64,000 nucleotides of DNA from NCBI RefSeq assembly GCF_000497045.1, contig NW_015961952.1, forward strand, positions 1-64,000, given 5' to 3'. The first letter of the stretch is position 1. Each line of letters opens with the position of its first letter. The position numbers were made by a program, and so were the translations under genes. Shown piece after piece: positions 48,776 through 58,767 of this stretch. The notes under the pieces were generated by a model. It was not told the origin of the DNA and made no database searches. It saw nothing but the letters and a program-made list of their open reading frames with translations. The stretch is from Kalmanozyma brasiliensis GHG001 (taxonomy: Eukaryota > Basidiomycota > Ustilaginomycetes > Ustilaginales).

Positions 48776-50416
48776 CTAGTAGACAGTGCCGTTGCGGACA
48801 GGTCCAGTGACAGTGAAATCGGTGCCGTTGACCCCAAAGCAGGCCTTGTTGAAGTTGGCGTCCTTGTACGCGTTTTCCTTTTGAAAGCCGACAAAGCTCT
48901 CGATGGGGCAAAGCGCCTTTCCAGCCGGACAACCCTCGGCGCCGCTGTACGGAATGACAGCCTCGTTGAGCTTGGTGCGGACGTACCTCTTGCCCTTGCA
49001 GCTGACCACCTCGAACACGAGCCTCGCTGCAAACGGCGTGATGTGGCTGAGCACGAACGTTCGGCTGGGATCGGCGTAGGTGGGATCCAAAAAGTCGCCG
49101 ACCACCTGGGTGTAGTTCAACGCCGTGAGCACCGAGACGATGATATCGTCATGCGTGAAATCGACGTACATGCTCTGGTTGAGCGGGAAGTAGGTCGGGT
49201 TGCTATCCAGCGTGCTGTTCTCGGTCGTAATCGTCGCTGCGTTCCAGGTGGCATTCTCGAGCCTGTCGAGGAACTCGTTGACCCATCCGATACCCTGCGC
49301 CTTGCCGTTAGGGCTCATGATGCCATAATCACCGTTGAACTGCAGGTCCAGATCGTACTCGAAGCCTTCCCACTCGTCCTTGGTGAACAGGCCACAGAAG
49401 TTCGAGTAGCCCAACGCAACCGTCTCGTAGGCGCAGAGAGATTGCATGCCGTACACCATCTCGTTGGTCAGCTCGAGCCCGGAGACGTACTGCTGCAGGC
49501 GGTCGCGCGGCTTGGGCAGGTAGATGGCGTCCCACGTAGGTCGAAGGTAGGTGTCACCCACCGTGATCGTATCGCTGTTGTTGCACGTATCGTAGCTAGC
49601 CAAGGTGTTGTTGAACGCGCCTGCGGTGCCCAGTCCATCGCCGCCCTCGAGGATGATCTCGAGGTTGTACTTGGACGGAGCGTCCCAGCCGAAGAAGCCG
49701 AGCGTCCAGTATCGCGCACTGTCGAGGATACGCTGCTGGCTCGTGGTGCGGATCACCGGCTTGTGCGTCTCGTTGTACAGCTTGCCGTACTGGTAGTAGT
49801 GGTGGACACCCGAGTCGAAGAGCTGCTGCGCACCGACCGCGTTGAGCACCTCGGCACCCAGCTCGTACTTCCAGCTGTTCAAGAAGCTCAGCGGACCGCT
49901 GGCGGAGAAGTTGCTCGAAGGGTTGGTGAGGCGCGAGACGTTGGCGATAACCGCACCGAAGTAGGGCGCTCCTTCGGTCGTCGACGAGGTCGGGTATCGC
50001 GATCCGTGGCGGTGCAGGATGTGCACCTGCTCAACGGTGCAGCCTTCCGGCAGAACCGAGTGAGACTGCTGGAACGAAGAGAAGATCGGCGAGCTAAAGT
50101 AGGGCGACTCGTTCCCGAGATGCTCAAAGATGTTGAAGTCGCAGCTGGGCTCGGCGTCAATGGGAGTCCAGCGTGTGTCGATCGAGGTGGAAAGCTGACC
50201 CTCCTTGCGATCGGTGACGGCGAGGAAGGGGGGCGGGCCGTACTTGCGCGTGCCAGGGTAGCCGACGTTGGTCGGGAACGGGTCGGACGGGCTGATGGAC
50301 GCTACGGGGGTGGTGTCGTTGGCGACGCGGTTGGTCTGACGGGTGTGCAGCGAGGCCGCCGAGACGGCGCTCGCCACCAGGGCTTGGAGGGCTAGGAAGT
50401 TGAGTGCGAGCTGCAT
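48776..50416 (-). CDS. Secreted histidine acid phosphatase (phytase/PHO-like)
   Basis: This 546-residue protein has a hydrophobic signal peptide (MQLALNFLALQALVASAVSA). The histidine acid phosphatase active-site motif HRHGSRYP is at 135-142, with the phosphorylated His in RHG, and the proton-donor HD pair is in DFTHDDII further on. Many N-glycosylation sequons (NDT, NVS, NFS, NNT, NAT, NGT) and paired cysteines (near residues 92, 126 and the C-terminus) fit a secreted glycoprotein. It releases phosphate from organic phosphate such as phytate. No intron. A TATATA sits about 65 bp upstream and a CACGTG site about 620 bp upstream. Confidence 0.93.
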   Translation of the reverse strand: MQLALNFLALQALVASAVSAASLHTRQTNRVANDTTPVASISPSDPFPTNVGYPGTRKYGPPPFLAVTDRKEGQLSTSIDTRWTPIDAEPSCDFNIFEHLGNESPYFSSPIFSSFQQSHSVLPEGCTVEQVHILHRHGSRYPTSSTTEGAPYFGAVIANVSRLTNPSSNFSASGPLSFLNSWKYELGAEVLNAVGAQQLFDSGVHHYYQYGKLYNETHKPVIRTTSQQRILDSARYWTLGFFGWDAPSKYNLEIILEGGDGLGTAGAFNNTLASYDTCNNSDTITVGDTYLRPTWDAIYLPKPRDRLQQYVSGLELTNEMVYGMQSLCAYETVALGYSNFCGLFTKDEWEGFEYDLDLQFNGDYGIMSPNGKAQGIGWVNEFLDRLENATWNAATITTENSTLDSNPTYFPLNQSMYVDFTHDDIIVSVLTALNYTQVVGDFLDPTYADPSRTFVLSHITPFAARLVFEVVSCKGKRYVRTKLNEAVIPYSGAEGCPAGKALCPIESFVGFQKENAYKDANFNKACFGVNGTDFTVTGPVRNGTVY

Positions 50417-50478
50417 CGTTGCGTTGGCCCAAGGGAGATCGAGGCTATCCAGGCTGTAGGCTCGTTATTTTGTTCGAT

Positions 50479-50486
50479 TATATATG
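50479..50486 (-). promoter_or_regulatory. TATA-like element before the acid phosphatase gene
   Basis: TATATAAT-type sequence about 65 bp upstream of the phosphatase ATG on its own strand. Its position is plausible for a core promoter. Confidence 0.45.
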
Positions 50487-51032
50487 TCCTCCCACCCTCG
50501 CCACATCCACGAGCCACTGGAAGCGGACAGTGCACAAGCGGCCAACCCACTCCCCATCCATGCAGGAAGAAATCTTCCCATCTCGTTTGCGAGATCATGG
50601 TCTAAGCGAGGTCTTTGCTGCAGCAGTAACCAACGGCCTTGACCGGCGGCCTCCCCACTCGCAACCCCCCACCTCGAAAACGGCCGATGTGAAAGCCGCT
50701 TGTGCACCCTCTTTGCTGCGTGCGCACTGATTGACGTGCCGTGCGGCGAATTTTTTCTCGATGATCTGCAGCCAGATCTGGCAAGAAACGCGGGAAAAAA
50801 GTCTCAATTTTCTCAAGAACGTGGACAAAGTTTTCGGCAGGACAAAGGCCGCTCCAAACGAGACAAGTCTGCGGACCGCGGCAGACTTGTGCATCCATAC
50901 CATAGCGCACGGTGACGAGACAAAGGCCGCCGGCTGCACTGTCTAGACTGTTGTTGAACAAACATATGTGCGCATGGTGGCCCTGGTTGTTCCGATGAAT
51001 CGGTTGTGCAGCGTAGAGGGGTGGGAGCAGCA

Positions 51033-51038
51033 CACGTG
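51033..51038. promoter_or_regulatory. CACGTG E-box upstream of the acid phosphatase
   Basis: CACGTG in the context GCACACGTGCTC, 617 bp before the phosphatase ATG. Phosphate-regulated basic helix-loop-helix factors (yeast Pho4, Neurospora NUC-1) bind this core. The link is inferred from gene function and the six-base match only. Confidence 0.25.
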
Positions 51039-51442
51039 CTCGCCGTCCCTCCTCACAATGTGCAGCGGTGGGGCCGCCGGCTCGACAACGTGTGCTGAGG
51101 AATCAACCCGCGTGAGAATCGCACCGGCGGAGCTGCAAGTTGGTCAGAAGAACGTGCTCTCGTGTCTTGATCGGCCGGCTGGCCGTGTCCCGCCATGGTG
51201 AGTTCATCAGAACGATTGGCAGCGTGGGCAAGGTTGGGACTGATGTCCTTGGAGGATCTCTTCCCTCAGCTCGAGTAAGAACGACCTTTGGCGCAACAAG
51301 ATTCAGCCTCAATGACAAGCGGCAACGTCGCAAATCAGAGGCAAGCTTTGATTCGATCACGAAGGTCCACGCTCAGTCTCCCAATAACCATCGTTGACGT
51401 GAAGCGAGCGTCGGGCTTGACGACGGGCATCCACACTCGATG

Positions 51443-52550
51443 TCAATCACCGTCCGAGTGAGTTGATGAGGAGCTTCCCGAACATGCCTTTCGCTCGCAA
51501 ACATCGTGTATGCTTACAGACCACTTGGAAGCGGAGTTCCTCCCAGCCGGAGAATCCTTGGCAGCGCCACTCTCGACGGCCGAATCGACCATCCTCTTGA
51601 GGCTCTCCTTGACGCTCCTGTACTGGATGCCGAGCACCTGTTTCGAACGAATACTGTCGAGCTTGATCTGCTCCCTCTGCTTCCTCTGAAGCTCCTCGAC
51701 GTCCTGAGGCGTCTCAGTCTTGTACCACTTGAGTTCTATGCGATGATCTTGACCCCAGATGATCAGTTACTAGCGCAGCGGGTGGCCGGCGGAGAAGAAG
51801 GAACCGTTTGCCGTTGGCCTCGTCGCGCTTCATCGCCTGGATGTGCGCTTCGACAAGATGCTCGATGTCCCCGTAGCCGCTGGTGCCGTTCTCGGATTGA
51901 ACGGGACGGAGTGTGTTGCAGAGGTGCGCGTTGCTTTCACCGGGCATCGCCTTGCCGATGACCATCACCGGTTGGAGTGTCACCAGCGGAAAAGCGTTCG
52001 TTTCGCGTACAAAGTCCCACACTGCCTCCTCGGCCACCCTTTTACTGGCGCTGCTCGCCTTCATCGCCTCGGTCGGATCGTCGCTCTTCAGGCCTTGGAT
52101 CGCTTCGTCGGAAATGAGAGCGTTCCAGTGCGTCTCGTCGCACGTGTTGCTCGTTCCGACTTTGATGGCAGCCACGGAGGAGGTATAGACGACCCTTTGG
52201 ATCTTTGCCTCTACTGCGTCCTTGAGTAGCGTCAAGGTCCCTGCTCGGGCTGGATCGAGAACGTCCTTCTCGGCATCCATCTTTCCACCTCCAGCTACGT
52301 GGAACATGTGCGTAGCTCCCTCGAGCACCTCCTTGAATGCGCCAGGAATCGTAATGTCTGGGATGATAAAGATCTCGAGCTTGCCAGAGCCCGAGCCAGA
52401 GGGTGAGAGGTATTTTTTGATCTCTTGGCCCGAGGATTCGCGTCCGACAGTAGCTCGGACGTGCGCACCCGATTCCACCAGCCGCTTGACCAGCACAGAC
52501 GCAATGTACCCATCGGCGCCCGTGACGACGTACACGTTCGAGTCGGACAT
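51443..52550 (-). pseudogene. Broken extended SDR (dihydroflavonol-4-reductase-like), tandem copy
   Basis: It starts well (MSDSNVYVVTGADGYIASVL) and aligns along its length with the intact neighbour at 53413-54468. Three lesions are visible. First, a deletion reduces FAVYTASK of the neighbour to SSASK, removing the catalytic Tyr. Second, a frameshift lies within GGAGAAGAAG at 51791-51800, after GKRFLL. Third, two adjacent stops (TAG TAA, 51767-51772) lie in the frame that would continue the homology. Beyond these, the third reading frame still matches the neighbour's end (LGIQYRSVKESLKRMVDSAV). The unfrayed part could still make a 278-residue truncated protein, but without the active-site Tyr. 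Confidence 0.85.
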
Positions 52551-53412
52551 GGTGGTGAAACTTCGAAGTGAGTCTTGTGCGAGTTCCTTCGCTGGTGATG
52601 CTTGCCGGATCGCTGTTGGAGTGGCCCACAGTCGATGTGTAGCCTGACCACCGACTACTTTTGCAGCCGCTTAGTTGGGCCTCATCTTCGTCGCTAACGG
52701 CCTCGTTTCCGATGCACGCACCTCGAAACGGCCCACTGGCGCCGTGCACGCATGAACTAGTACGCCCACGTCAAAGAGGCCCCTCAGCAAAAGACAGTGC
52801 AGGTTGTCAAAGGAGGGATCGATCGCGGCCCAAGCATCGTGTCGGACAAGCCGCAGGAGGACAGTGCATCCGCATGCCAAGCTTGACGCACGTCAAAGGC
52901 ACTTCACGCGGTACACCGGCCGCGACGAGAGCACAATGGGAACGCGCGCAGGTTCCGGCAAATCAGAGCCGCGATGCAAGGGTCAACCCCCATCGTCCTC
53001 GCATTTCGGGCTTGAGCACAGCACAGAGGCAGACGGAAGCGCGGTACAACACTGGATGGTTGGGACCCACTCAAGCCGCGCGCCAATCAGGGCTTTTGCT
53101 TCAAAGGCATGAAGGCCTCGCGGACCGCGACGACAATGACAGGGAGACAAGGGCATGGGTGCATCGTCTACACCTGAAGCAGAGCTTTGATGATGTGTTC
53201 GCCCTCTCCGTACGACGATTCGTCATGCAAATCTACGAAGGCACCCTCAACACTCTAATGGTTGAGATATGCTCCTTCGGAAAGAGCCTTCAGGCTCGAC
53301 TGCGTCCCACATCCGAATCAGCGAGAAGCGCAAAACGTTTTCAAGAACTCTAGCTACAGATCCTTTGGTCCCAACATCACCTGACATGGTCTACTCGATC
53401 CAATCCGCAACC
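52551..53412. other. Spacer between the tandem SDR copies
   Basis: 862 bp with no recognisable gene. It should include the promoter of the broken copy and the 3' end of the intact one. Confidence 0.4.
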
Positions 53413-54468
53413 CTAAGCCTTCGCAGCGCCGCTCTGCACCGCCCAATCGACCAACCTCTCGACGCTCTCCCTAACACTCCGATACTTCAACCCGAGCACA
53501 TCTCTCGACAGAGCGTTGTCGAACTTGGTCTGCCTCTCCTCCTGCTCCTGTGCATCTGCTGGTACCTCGACCTTGTCGAAGTCCACACTGGGCTGTTTGG
53601 CTTTGGCCCAGTTGATCACCTCGTGGTGGAGCGGTTGGCCTGCGGTGAGGAGGAAGCGTTTGCCGTCGGCTTGGGCGCGCTCCATGGCCTGGATGTGACC
53701 CTCGACGGTATCGTCCACATCCACATAGGCACTGGTTGCGTCCTCGCCCCTGACCGGGCGGGTGACGAGCTTTTCCCAAAAGATGCCGTTGCTTCCGCTC
53801 AGCCCCTCGCCCAACGTAGGTGGGCCGATAACAAGCACCGGATTGACAGCAGCCAGTGCAAACCCAGGCTTGTTGTCCTTGACAAAGTCCCACGCGGCCT
53901 CTTCGGCAACCCGCTTCGACGCAGTATAAACCGCAAAGGACGCCTGCAACACCTCGTCCTTCTTATCGCTCTTCAACCCCTCCCCGGCCTTGAGAGCGTA
54001 TTCGTACGTGATAGGGTTCCAATCCTTTTCATCGTGCATGTTGCCCGTGGTCAACTTGGACGGATCGAAGACGCTTGCGGCACTCGATGTATACACGACC
54101 TTCTTGACACTTTCTGCGTCCGCTGCGTCCTGAAGTAGGGTGAGCGTCCCCGCTCGCGCAGGATCGAGAAAGTCCCGTTTGGCATCCGTCTTGCCTTCTC
54201 CACCGGGTAGGGGGGAGGCCGTGTGGAAGACGTGTGTCACCCCCTTGAGGGCGTCACGGAATGCGCCCGGGGTGGTAATGTCGGGAGTGAGGAAGATGTG
54301 AAGTTTGCCTGTTGCAGTGGAGGAGATGGACTTCTTGACGTCGTCACCCGAAGATGAGCGTCGGACGGTGGCGTGCACCGTCGCTCCAGACTCTACCAGT
54401 CGCTTGACCAGCGACGAGGCGATGAAGCCGTTGGCGCCGGTGACGAGGTACACTTTGCTGTTGGACAT
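53413..54468 (-). CDS. Extended SDR, dihydroflavonol-4-reductase/methylglyoxal-reductase-like
   Basis: This 351-residue NAD(P)-dependent reductase has a cofactor loop TGANGFIASSL (10-20), the VFHTASP loop, VVYTSSAA with the catalytic Ser/Thr region, and the YTASK active site (Tyr181, Lys185). The family covers plant dihydroflavonol reductases, yeast GRE2 and fungal ketone/aldehyde reductases. The actual substrate is unknown. It is cytosolic, since no signal peptide or membrane segment is seen. It lies next to its broken paralogue in the same orientation, so a tandem duplication followed by decay of one copy is the simplest history. Confidence 0.92.
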   Translation of the reverse strand: MSNSKVYLVTGANGFIASSLVKRLVESGATVHATVRRSSSGDDVKKSISSTATGKLHIFLTPDITTPGAFRDALKGVTHVFHTASPLPGGEGKTDAKRDFLDPARAGTLTLLQDAADAESVKKVVYTSSAASVFDPSKLTTGNMHDEKDWNPITYEYALKAGEGLKSDKKDEVLQASFAVYTASKRVAEEAAWDFVKDNKPGFALAAVNPVLVIGPPTLGEGLSGSNGIFWEKLVTRPVRGEDATSAYVDVDDTVEGHIQAMERAQADGKRFLLTAGQPLHHEVINWAKAKQPSVDFDKVEVPADAQEQEERQTKFDNALSRDVLGLKYRSVRESVERLVDWAVQSGAAKA

Positions 54469-55158
54469 GCTTTACGAAGAATCGACGAGGGGTGGTGCGT
54501 GCAAGTGAGTGTTCCTGAATGATCTCTGTTGAGACGAACGCTTGACGGAATCGACTTGAAGGCCGATGTGCGAGCGTAGCAGACAAGGTTTGCTGATCAA
54601 GTGGCACGGAGATGACCTGATTCATCGCACCAACCCATGTTATATACCCTCAGCACCCGCTTTCATCCCTTGGGCCCCCTTAGCTGAGCACGTCCCGTTC
54701 CCTTCAAGCAGCTGAATCGCCGAACCTGCCTCAGCGAGCTCCACATGCTTCCCTCTCATGGACGTCCAACAACGTCACCGAGCAATTCGCCATCTCCAGA
54801 AGAATTTTCCGTATTTCCGATGTCCCCTCTCTGTGTATAGCCGGAAATGCACGGACCCCGAACGGGCCACTCACGCCATCCACTGAGCGTCTTGCACACG
54901 AATCTCTGGCAGCTCCACGGACCTCGCTGTCTCTCTTGACGATAGAACTGGATTCGGTTGCGCAAGATGGAAGGACCATTGCTCAAGTTGGAGCAATGCC
55001 GGACCGAGAGGGAGGGCGCTTCTCCTTGGACGTTGGCGGCAATGATCATCATCGAACAAAGCCAACCCTGAGACTCAAGTGCAATCGCACACCACCTGTT
55101 CGTGATCATCCAACCACACACGCGCACGCAAGGACGAAAGGAAAGTGTATTCGCATCC
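54469..55158. promoter_or_regulatory. Upstream region of the intact SDR gene
   Basis: 690 bp without a gene. TTATATAC at about 54640 lies some 170 bp upstream of the SDR start and could be a TATA element. Nothing else was recognised. Confidence 0.35.
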
Positions 55159-58100
55159 TCAGAGCACTGCACCGGTGGGACTCTGATCCGCGGGCAGGGC
55201 GGTCACAACCGGGCCTTGCTTCTCCTCCAGAGCAGCCGTCACGACCTTGGCCGCTGTAGCAGCCGCAGCGGCAGCGGTGACGTTGGTCAGCGCGGCGTCC
55301 TCCTCCGCCTTTATCGCCGGGAGGTACGCCGTGGATGGGTCCGGAGTGTACAGCTCCTCGCTCATGGCGCTCTCGCTACCGTGCTTCATCAGCGCTCCGC
55401 TTCCTGGTCGACTCGTGGCGCTAGGACCGCTGCTGAGGAAGAACGAGTCTTCCGAAGAGGGCGTCTGCGAGTCGCTCCGCGTGATCTGACCGAGTCGAGT
55501 TCGATCCCAGTTGACCTCTTTTCCTTCGATCACCTCCGAGTTGCCACCGAGTTTCTCCTCGGTACTGTCCTGCGAGCCGTGTCCAGCTTGGATGTTGTGA
55601 ATGTCCGTGTTCTCCTCGTTGGCAGGTTTGACCGCCAGCTCCTGCTCCACCTTCCTGCCTTCCTCCGCATCGACGTCATTGCTAGCATCGCTTTCGAGCT
55701 TGTAAGCAGATCGTGTGCCGAATCCATTCTGAGCCATCTCCTCGTTCACCAAGGCCGGGGTCGCATTCGAAAGATCCATTTTCTGCAAGGCGGCAGTGAG
55801 TCCCGCATCAGCCTTGGCATGCTCCTCCGCCTTCTGAGAAGCGTCGACAGCAACGACCGCATCACCGTTGCTCGCCTTTGAGGTAGAATCTTCTTTAAGC
55901 CCGTTCGCAGCAAGTTCAGCCTTGGCATCCTCCGCCTCGCTCAACTGCCTCAGCTTCTCCATGTCCACCACGGGCATAGTGCTAACGTGCGGAACGGCGA
56001 GCTTCTCGACCTTGCTGTCCTTCTTCCTGGAAAAGCTGCTGAGACGACGGAAGAGGCCGCGCTTCGGCTTCTTGTTGTCAGCTAGTCGATCGTTCGCCTC
56101 GAGAGCGACACTCGAGCGACGGCTAGCCCTGGTACTCGCGGGCTTGCTCGAGCGACCTGATTCTTGAGTGGGCGCGAGATCGAGAGTGCGGAACGCCATG
56201 GGCGACACGTCTGCATCGCTTTCGGCTGAGACAGCAGCAGAGTGGGGCGACAAGACGAGCGAAGCTGTTTCGCCCGCAGCCGTTGCACCTAGGGATCTTG
56301 TGGATGATGCATCGTTGGATGGCGTCGTGGCAGTCGATAGCGTGTCAAGCTGCGTCTTGGACTTGCGGCGGAACATGGTGGAGAAACGGTTGGCTTTCTT
56401 CGACTTGGCGGGGGCCAGTCCAGGCAGAGTGCTGATCTCAGACGGAGCGATCGAGTTTCGTCTGCTGGTACCACAGACGCTTGCCTCCTCGAGACGCAGA
56501 CTGCCGTCAGCAATGCTGCTATCAGCAGCGTCGTCGGTCACCACGATGGGCACTGTTGCCTGGGTTGCAGTGTTGTCAGGCTCAGCCCCGGCGAGGTCGC
56601 CGTTCGTCTGCTGCTGTGCGGCGGCTTCCTTGAGATCGACAAAGGAAGGGTTGGGACTGGCCGCTCGACTACCGGCATGGCTGCCTGCGCGGCTTCCCGC
56701 CCGACTGCCAAACGGCGTCAGCCTCTTACCGATCGACTCCTTGGGCGGCGGCGTGGTGAGACCCTGCATCTCGGCTTCGGGATCGTTCATGGTCATGGTG
56801 AGGACAGGACGACGCTTGCCGTTAACGGACGCCTGCGAGACACTCGACTGGTTGCGAGCTGCAGCGATCTGGGCTGGGGAATGGTAGACGCTGGCGTTGT
56901 TGGCGTAGGCCAAGGTGGCGTCAAAAGGAGAGCTGTCTTGCGCCATGGGAATGCCAAAGGGATCCATGCCTTCGAGCATCGTGCCGTTAGAGAGCGCACT
57001 GGGAGGAGGAAGGGTCGAGTAGGGGGAGCCGCCGAGCCCGTAGAACATCTCTCGGGGAACCAGACCGTGGATGGGGTCCGAGTGGGAAGCCGAGGCGATG
57101 ACGGAAGAGCCGACGCCTGGCATGATCCTACCATCCGCCGCCCTGGCTCGTGCGTTAGTTCGCGGTGCGTGGAGAGGCGTCATGGGTTTGAGACCGTTGC
57201 TCGGTGGAGGGACGGGGGTGATGCTGTCATCCTGAAGCGGCGAATCCTCGAGAATGCTAGGGAAGGAGCGTCGACGCGGATCGTTGAAAGCACCGCCGGC
57301 GCCCTTGATGCGATGAGGTGAGGAAGTGCCGCTGCGACTGGGGCGCGCAAAGGGAGGCTGAGGCACCTGCTCTGCGATGGCTTCGGCGGCAAGCTCGCGA
57401 GCCAAGAGGTCGAGGTCGCGAGTGTCGACGTACCTTCGGCGTCTGCCACCGGGTGTCACTGTTCCCGATGTAGCACCGGATCCTGCGGTAGGACTGCTGG
57501 CGCCCGGCGTTGGCGTCTCGGATGCATTTGCCGAAGAAGACTCGGAAGCCCCTGAGCGGTTGCGGCGAGCTTTGGAACTCATGGAGCGCAGGAAGCCTTT
57601 ACGTTGCTTGGCCTGTGTTTGTTCGCTGGCATCCGATTTGGAGCGAGAACGTTGCGAAGGCGTGCGAGAAAGCTCGGAGGTGTCGTTTGCATCGTCGGCG
57701 CCGGCTGCTTGGACGGCGCTCTCGTCGTTGCTGTTGCTGCTGTTGGTGGTCGTGGTGGTGATAGGAGACAGATTGAAGGTGCTGCGCTTGGGCGAGGCGG
57801 GAGCCGATTTGCCTTTCTTCCTCGTCTCGACACGAGCCTGCTGACGGGCGGCTTCCAGGACCATCTGGGCTGCACGCGCTAGCATGTGATTGTCGGCGGT
57901 ACCCTGCTCGGAGTGAGAGGCCTGCCTGCTCTTACTTGGGGGCGTCATGGCAGGCGTTGCGCCGTCGCCGCTCATGGTGTCCACCTCGAGACTATTGGAC
58001 TTGAAGTTGCCGTCGTCGCTCGATTCAGCGACCGCAACAGGAGCAGCGACAATATCGGTGGTGTCCGTTGCCAGCTCCATGGTTGAGGGATCGTTGGTGA

Positions 58101-58767
58101 TGCCAAGGATTTCAGGGTGGACGCCGCTGCTGGCGAGGGCCGTCATGGTCTGCGACACGGTGGGAAGCGGCTGAGAATCGTCCGAAATGGGCGAGGCAGA
58201 AGACCTGACCGTGCGCGAGCGTCGTGGAAGCAAGGTTGGCTGCCCTAGACCGCGAGAGTAAGCATGAGCTTGGGCAGCGGCTGTGCTGCCCGAAGCGAGC
58301 GGCCCGGACCGGGGTACGAGGGTGGGATCGAGCTCGCGTTCTGCCGAGATAGAATCGGAAGCTTCCATAAAAGGCTCAGGCTCTGGTTGATGTGAATATG
58401 CGTTGACGCCATTGCTGAATTTGGGGTTGGGCTGGGAGAGTTCTGTCATGTTGGCAGCGGAAACGTCGATTGACTTGCGCGAGGAGCGAGAAGGGATTCG
58501 CGAGGTGATGCGCTGTCCTAGCGATGGTCTCGGCTGCTTGGATTCGGAGTTGGCGTCAGCGTGAGACGGCGTGCTGTTGGTAGATGAGCTGGTGAAATGG
58601 GCGAGCACACCCCCACCAGTAGTTTTGCTGCCAGGGGAGCGACGGAAGGGGTTGAGGTTGATGAAGCGCGGTTGTGAAGGGGAAGAGGGTGGCGATGAAG
58701 CTTGAGAGTGAGATGGACTGGACGGCTGCGCAGCCTGCCGAGTCGAGTCGAGATCGGCCGACGCCAT
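55159..58767 (-). CDS. Large Ser/Ala-rich disordered protein, unknown
   Basis: This 1202-residue protein is rich in Ser, Ala, Thr and Pro with no recognisable domain. It has many short basic patches next to Ser (SRIPSRSSRKS, FRRKSKTQ, RGLFRRLSSFSRKK) that look like kinase sites, and repeated RAGSRAGS-type tracts at about 690. It has a Lys/Glu-mixed C-terminal segment and no membrane segments or signal peptide. The uninterrupted 3.6 kb frame on one strand and its biased composition support a real gene. Such proteins in fungi are often regulators or cortical scaffolds, but nothing here shows that. Confidence 0.75.
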   Translation of the reverse strand: MASADLDSTRQAAQPSSPSHSQASSPPSSPSQPRFINLNPFRRSPGSKTTGGGVLAHFTSSSTNSTPSHADANSESKQPRPSLGQRITSRIPSRSSRKSIDVSAANMTELSQPNPKFSNGVNAYSHQPEPEPFMEASDSISAERELDPTLVPRSGPLASGSTAAAQAHAYSRGLGQPTLLPRRSRTVRSSASPISDDSQPLPTVSQTMTALASSGVHPEILGITNDPSTMELATDTTDIVAAPVAVAESSDDGNFKSNSLEVDTMSGDGATPAMTPPSKSRQASHSEQGTADNHMLARAAQMVLEAARQQARVETRKKGKSAPASPKRSTFNLSPITTTTTNSSNSNDESAVQAAGADDANDTSELSRTPSQRSRSKSDASEQTQAKQRKGFLRSMSSKARRNRSGASESSSANASETPTPGASSPTAGSGATSGTVTPGGRRRRYVDTRDLDLLARELAAEAIAEQVPQPPFARPSRSGTSSPHRIKGAGGAFNDPRRRSFPSILEDSPLQDDSITPVPPPSNGLKPMTPLHAPRTNARARAADGRIMPGVGSSVIASASHSDPIHGLVPREMFYGLGGSPYSTLPPPSALSNGTMLEGMDPFGIPMAQDSSPFDATLAYANNASVYHSPAQIAAARNQSSVSQASVNGKRRPVLTMTMNDPEAEMQGLTTPPPKESIGKRLTPFGSRAGSRAGSHAGSRAASPNPSFVDLKEAAAQQQTNGDLAGAEPDNTATQATVPIVVTDDAADSSIADGSLRLEEASVCGTSRRNSIAPSEISTLPGLAPAKSKKANRFSTMFRRKSKTQLDTLSTATTPSNDASSTRSLGATAAGETASLVLSPHSAAVSAESDADVSPMAFRTLDLAPTQESGRSSKPASTRASRRSSVALEANDRLADNKKPKRGLFRRLSSFSRKKDSKVEKLAVPHVSTMPVVDMEKLRQLSEAEDAKAELAANGLKEDSTSKASNGDAVVAVDASQKAEEHAKADAGLTAALQKMDLSNATPALVNEEMAQNGFGTRSAYKLESDASNDVDAEEGRKVEQELAVKPANEENTDIHNIQAGHGSQDSTEEKLGGNSEVIEGKEVNWDRTRLGQITRSDSQTPSSEDSFFLSSGPSATSRPGSGALMKHGSESAMSEELYTPDPSTAYLPAIKAEEDAALTNVTAAAAAATAAKVVTAALEEKQGPVVTALPADQSPTGAVL

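Noticed and set aside
48761..50395. 544-codon plus-strand frame
   Set aside because: Antisense of the acid phosphatase.
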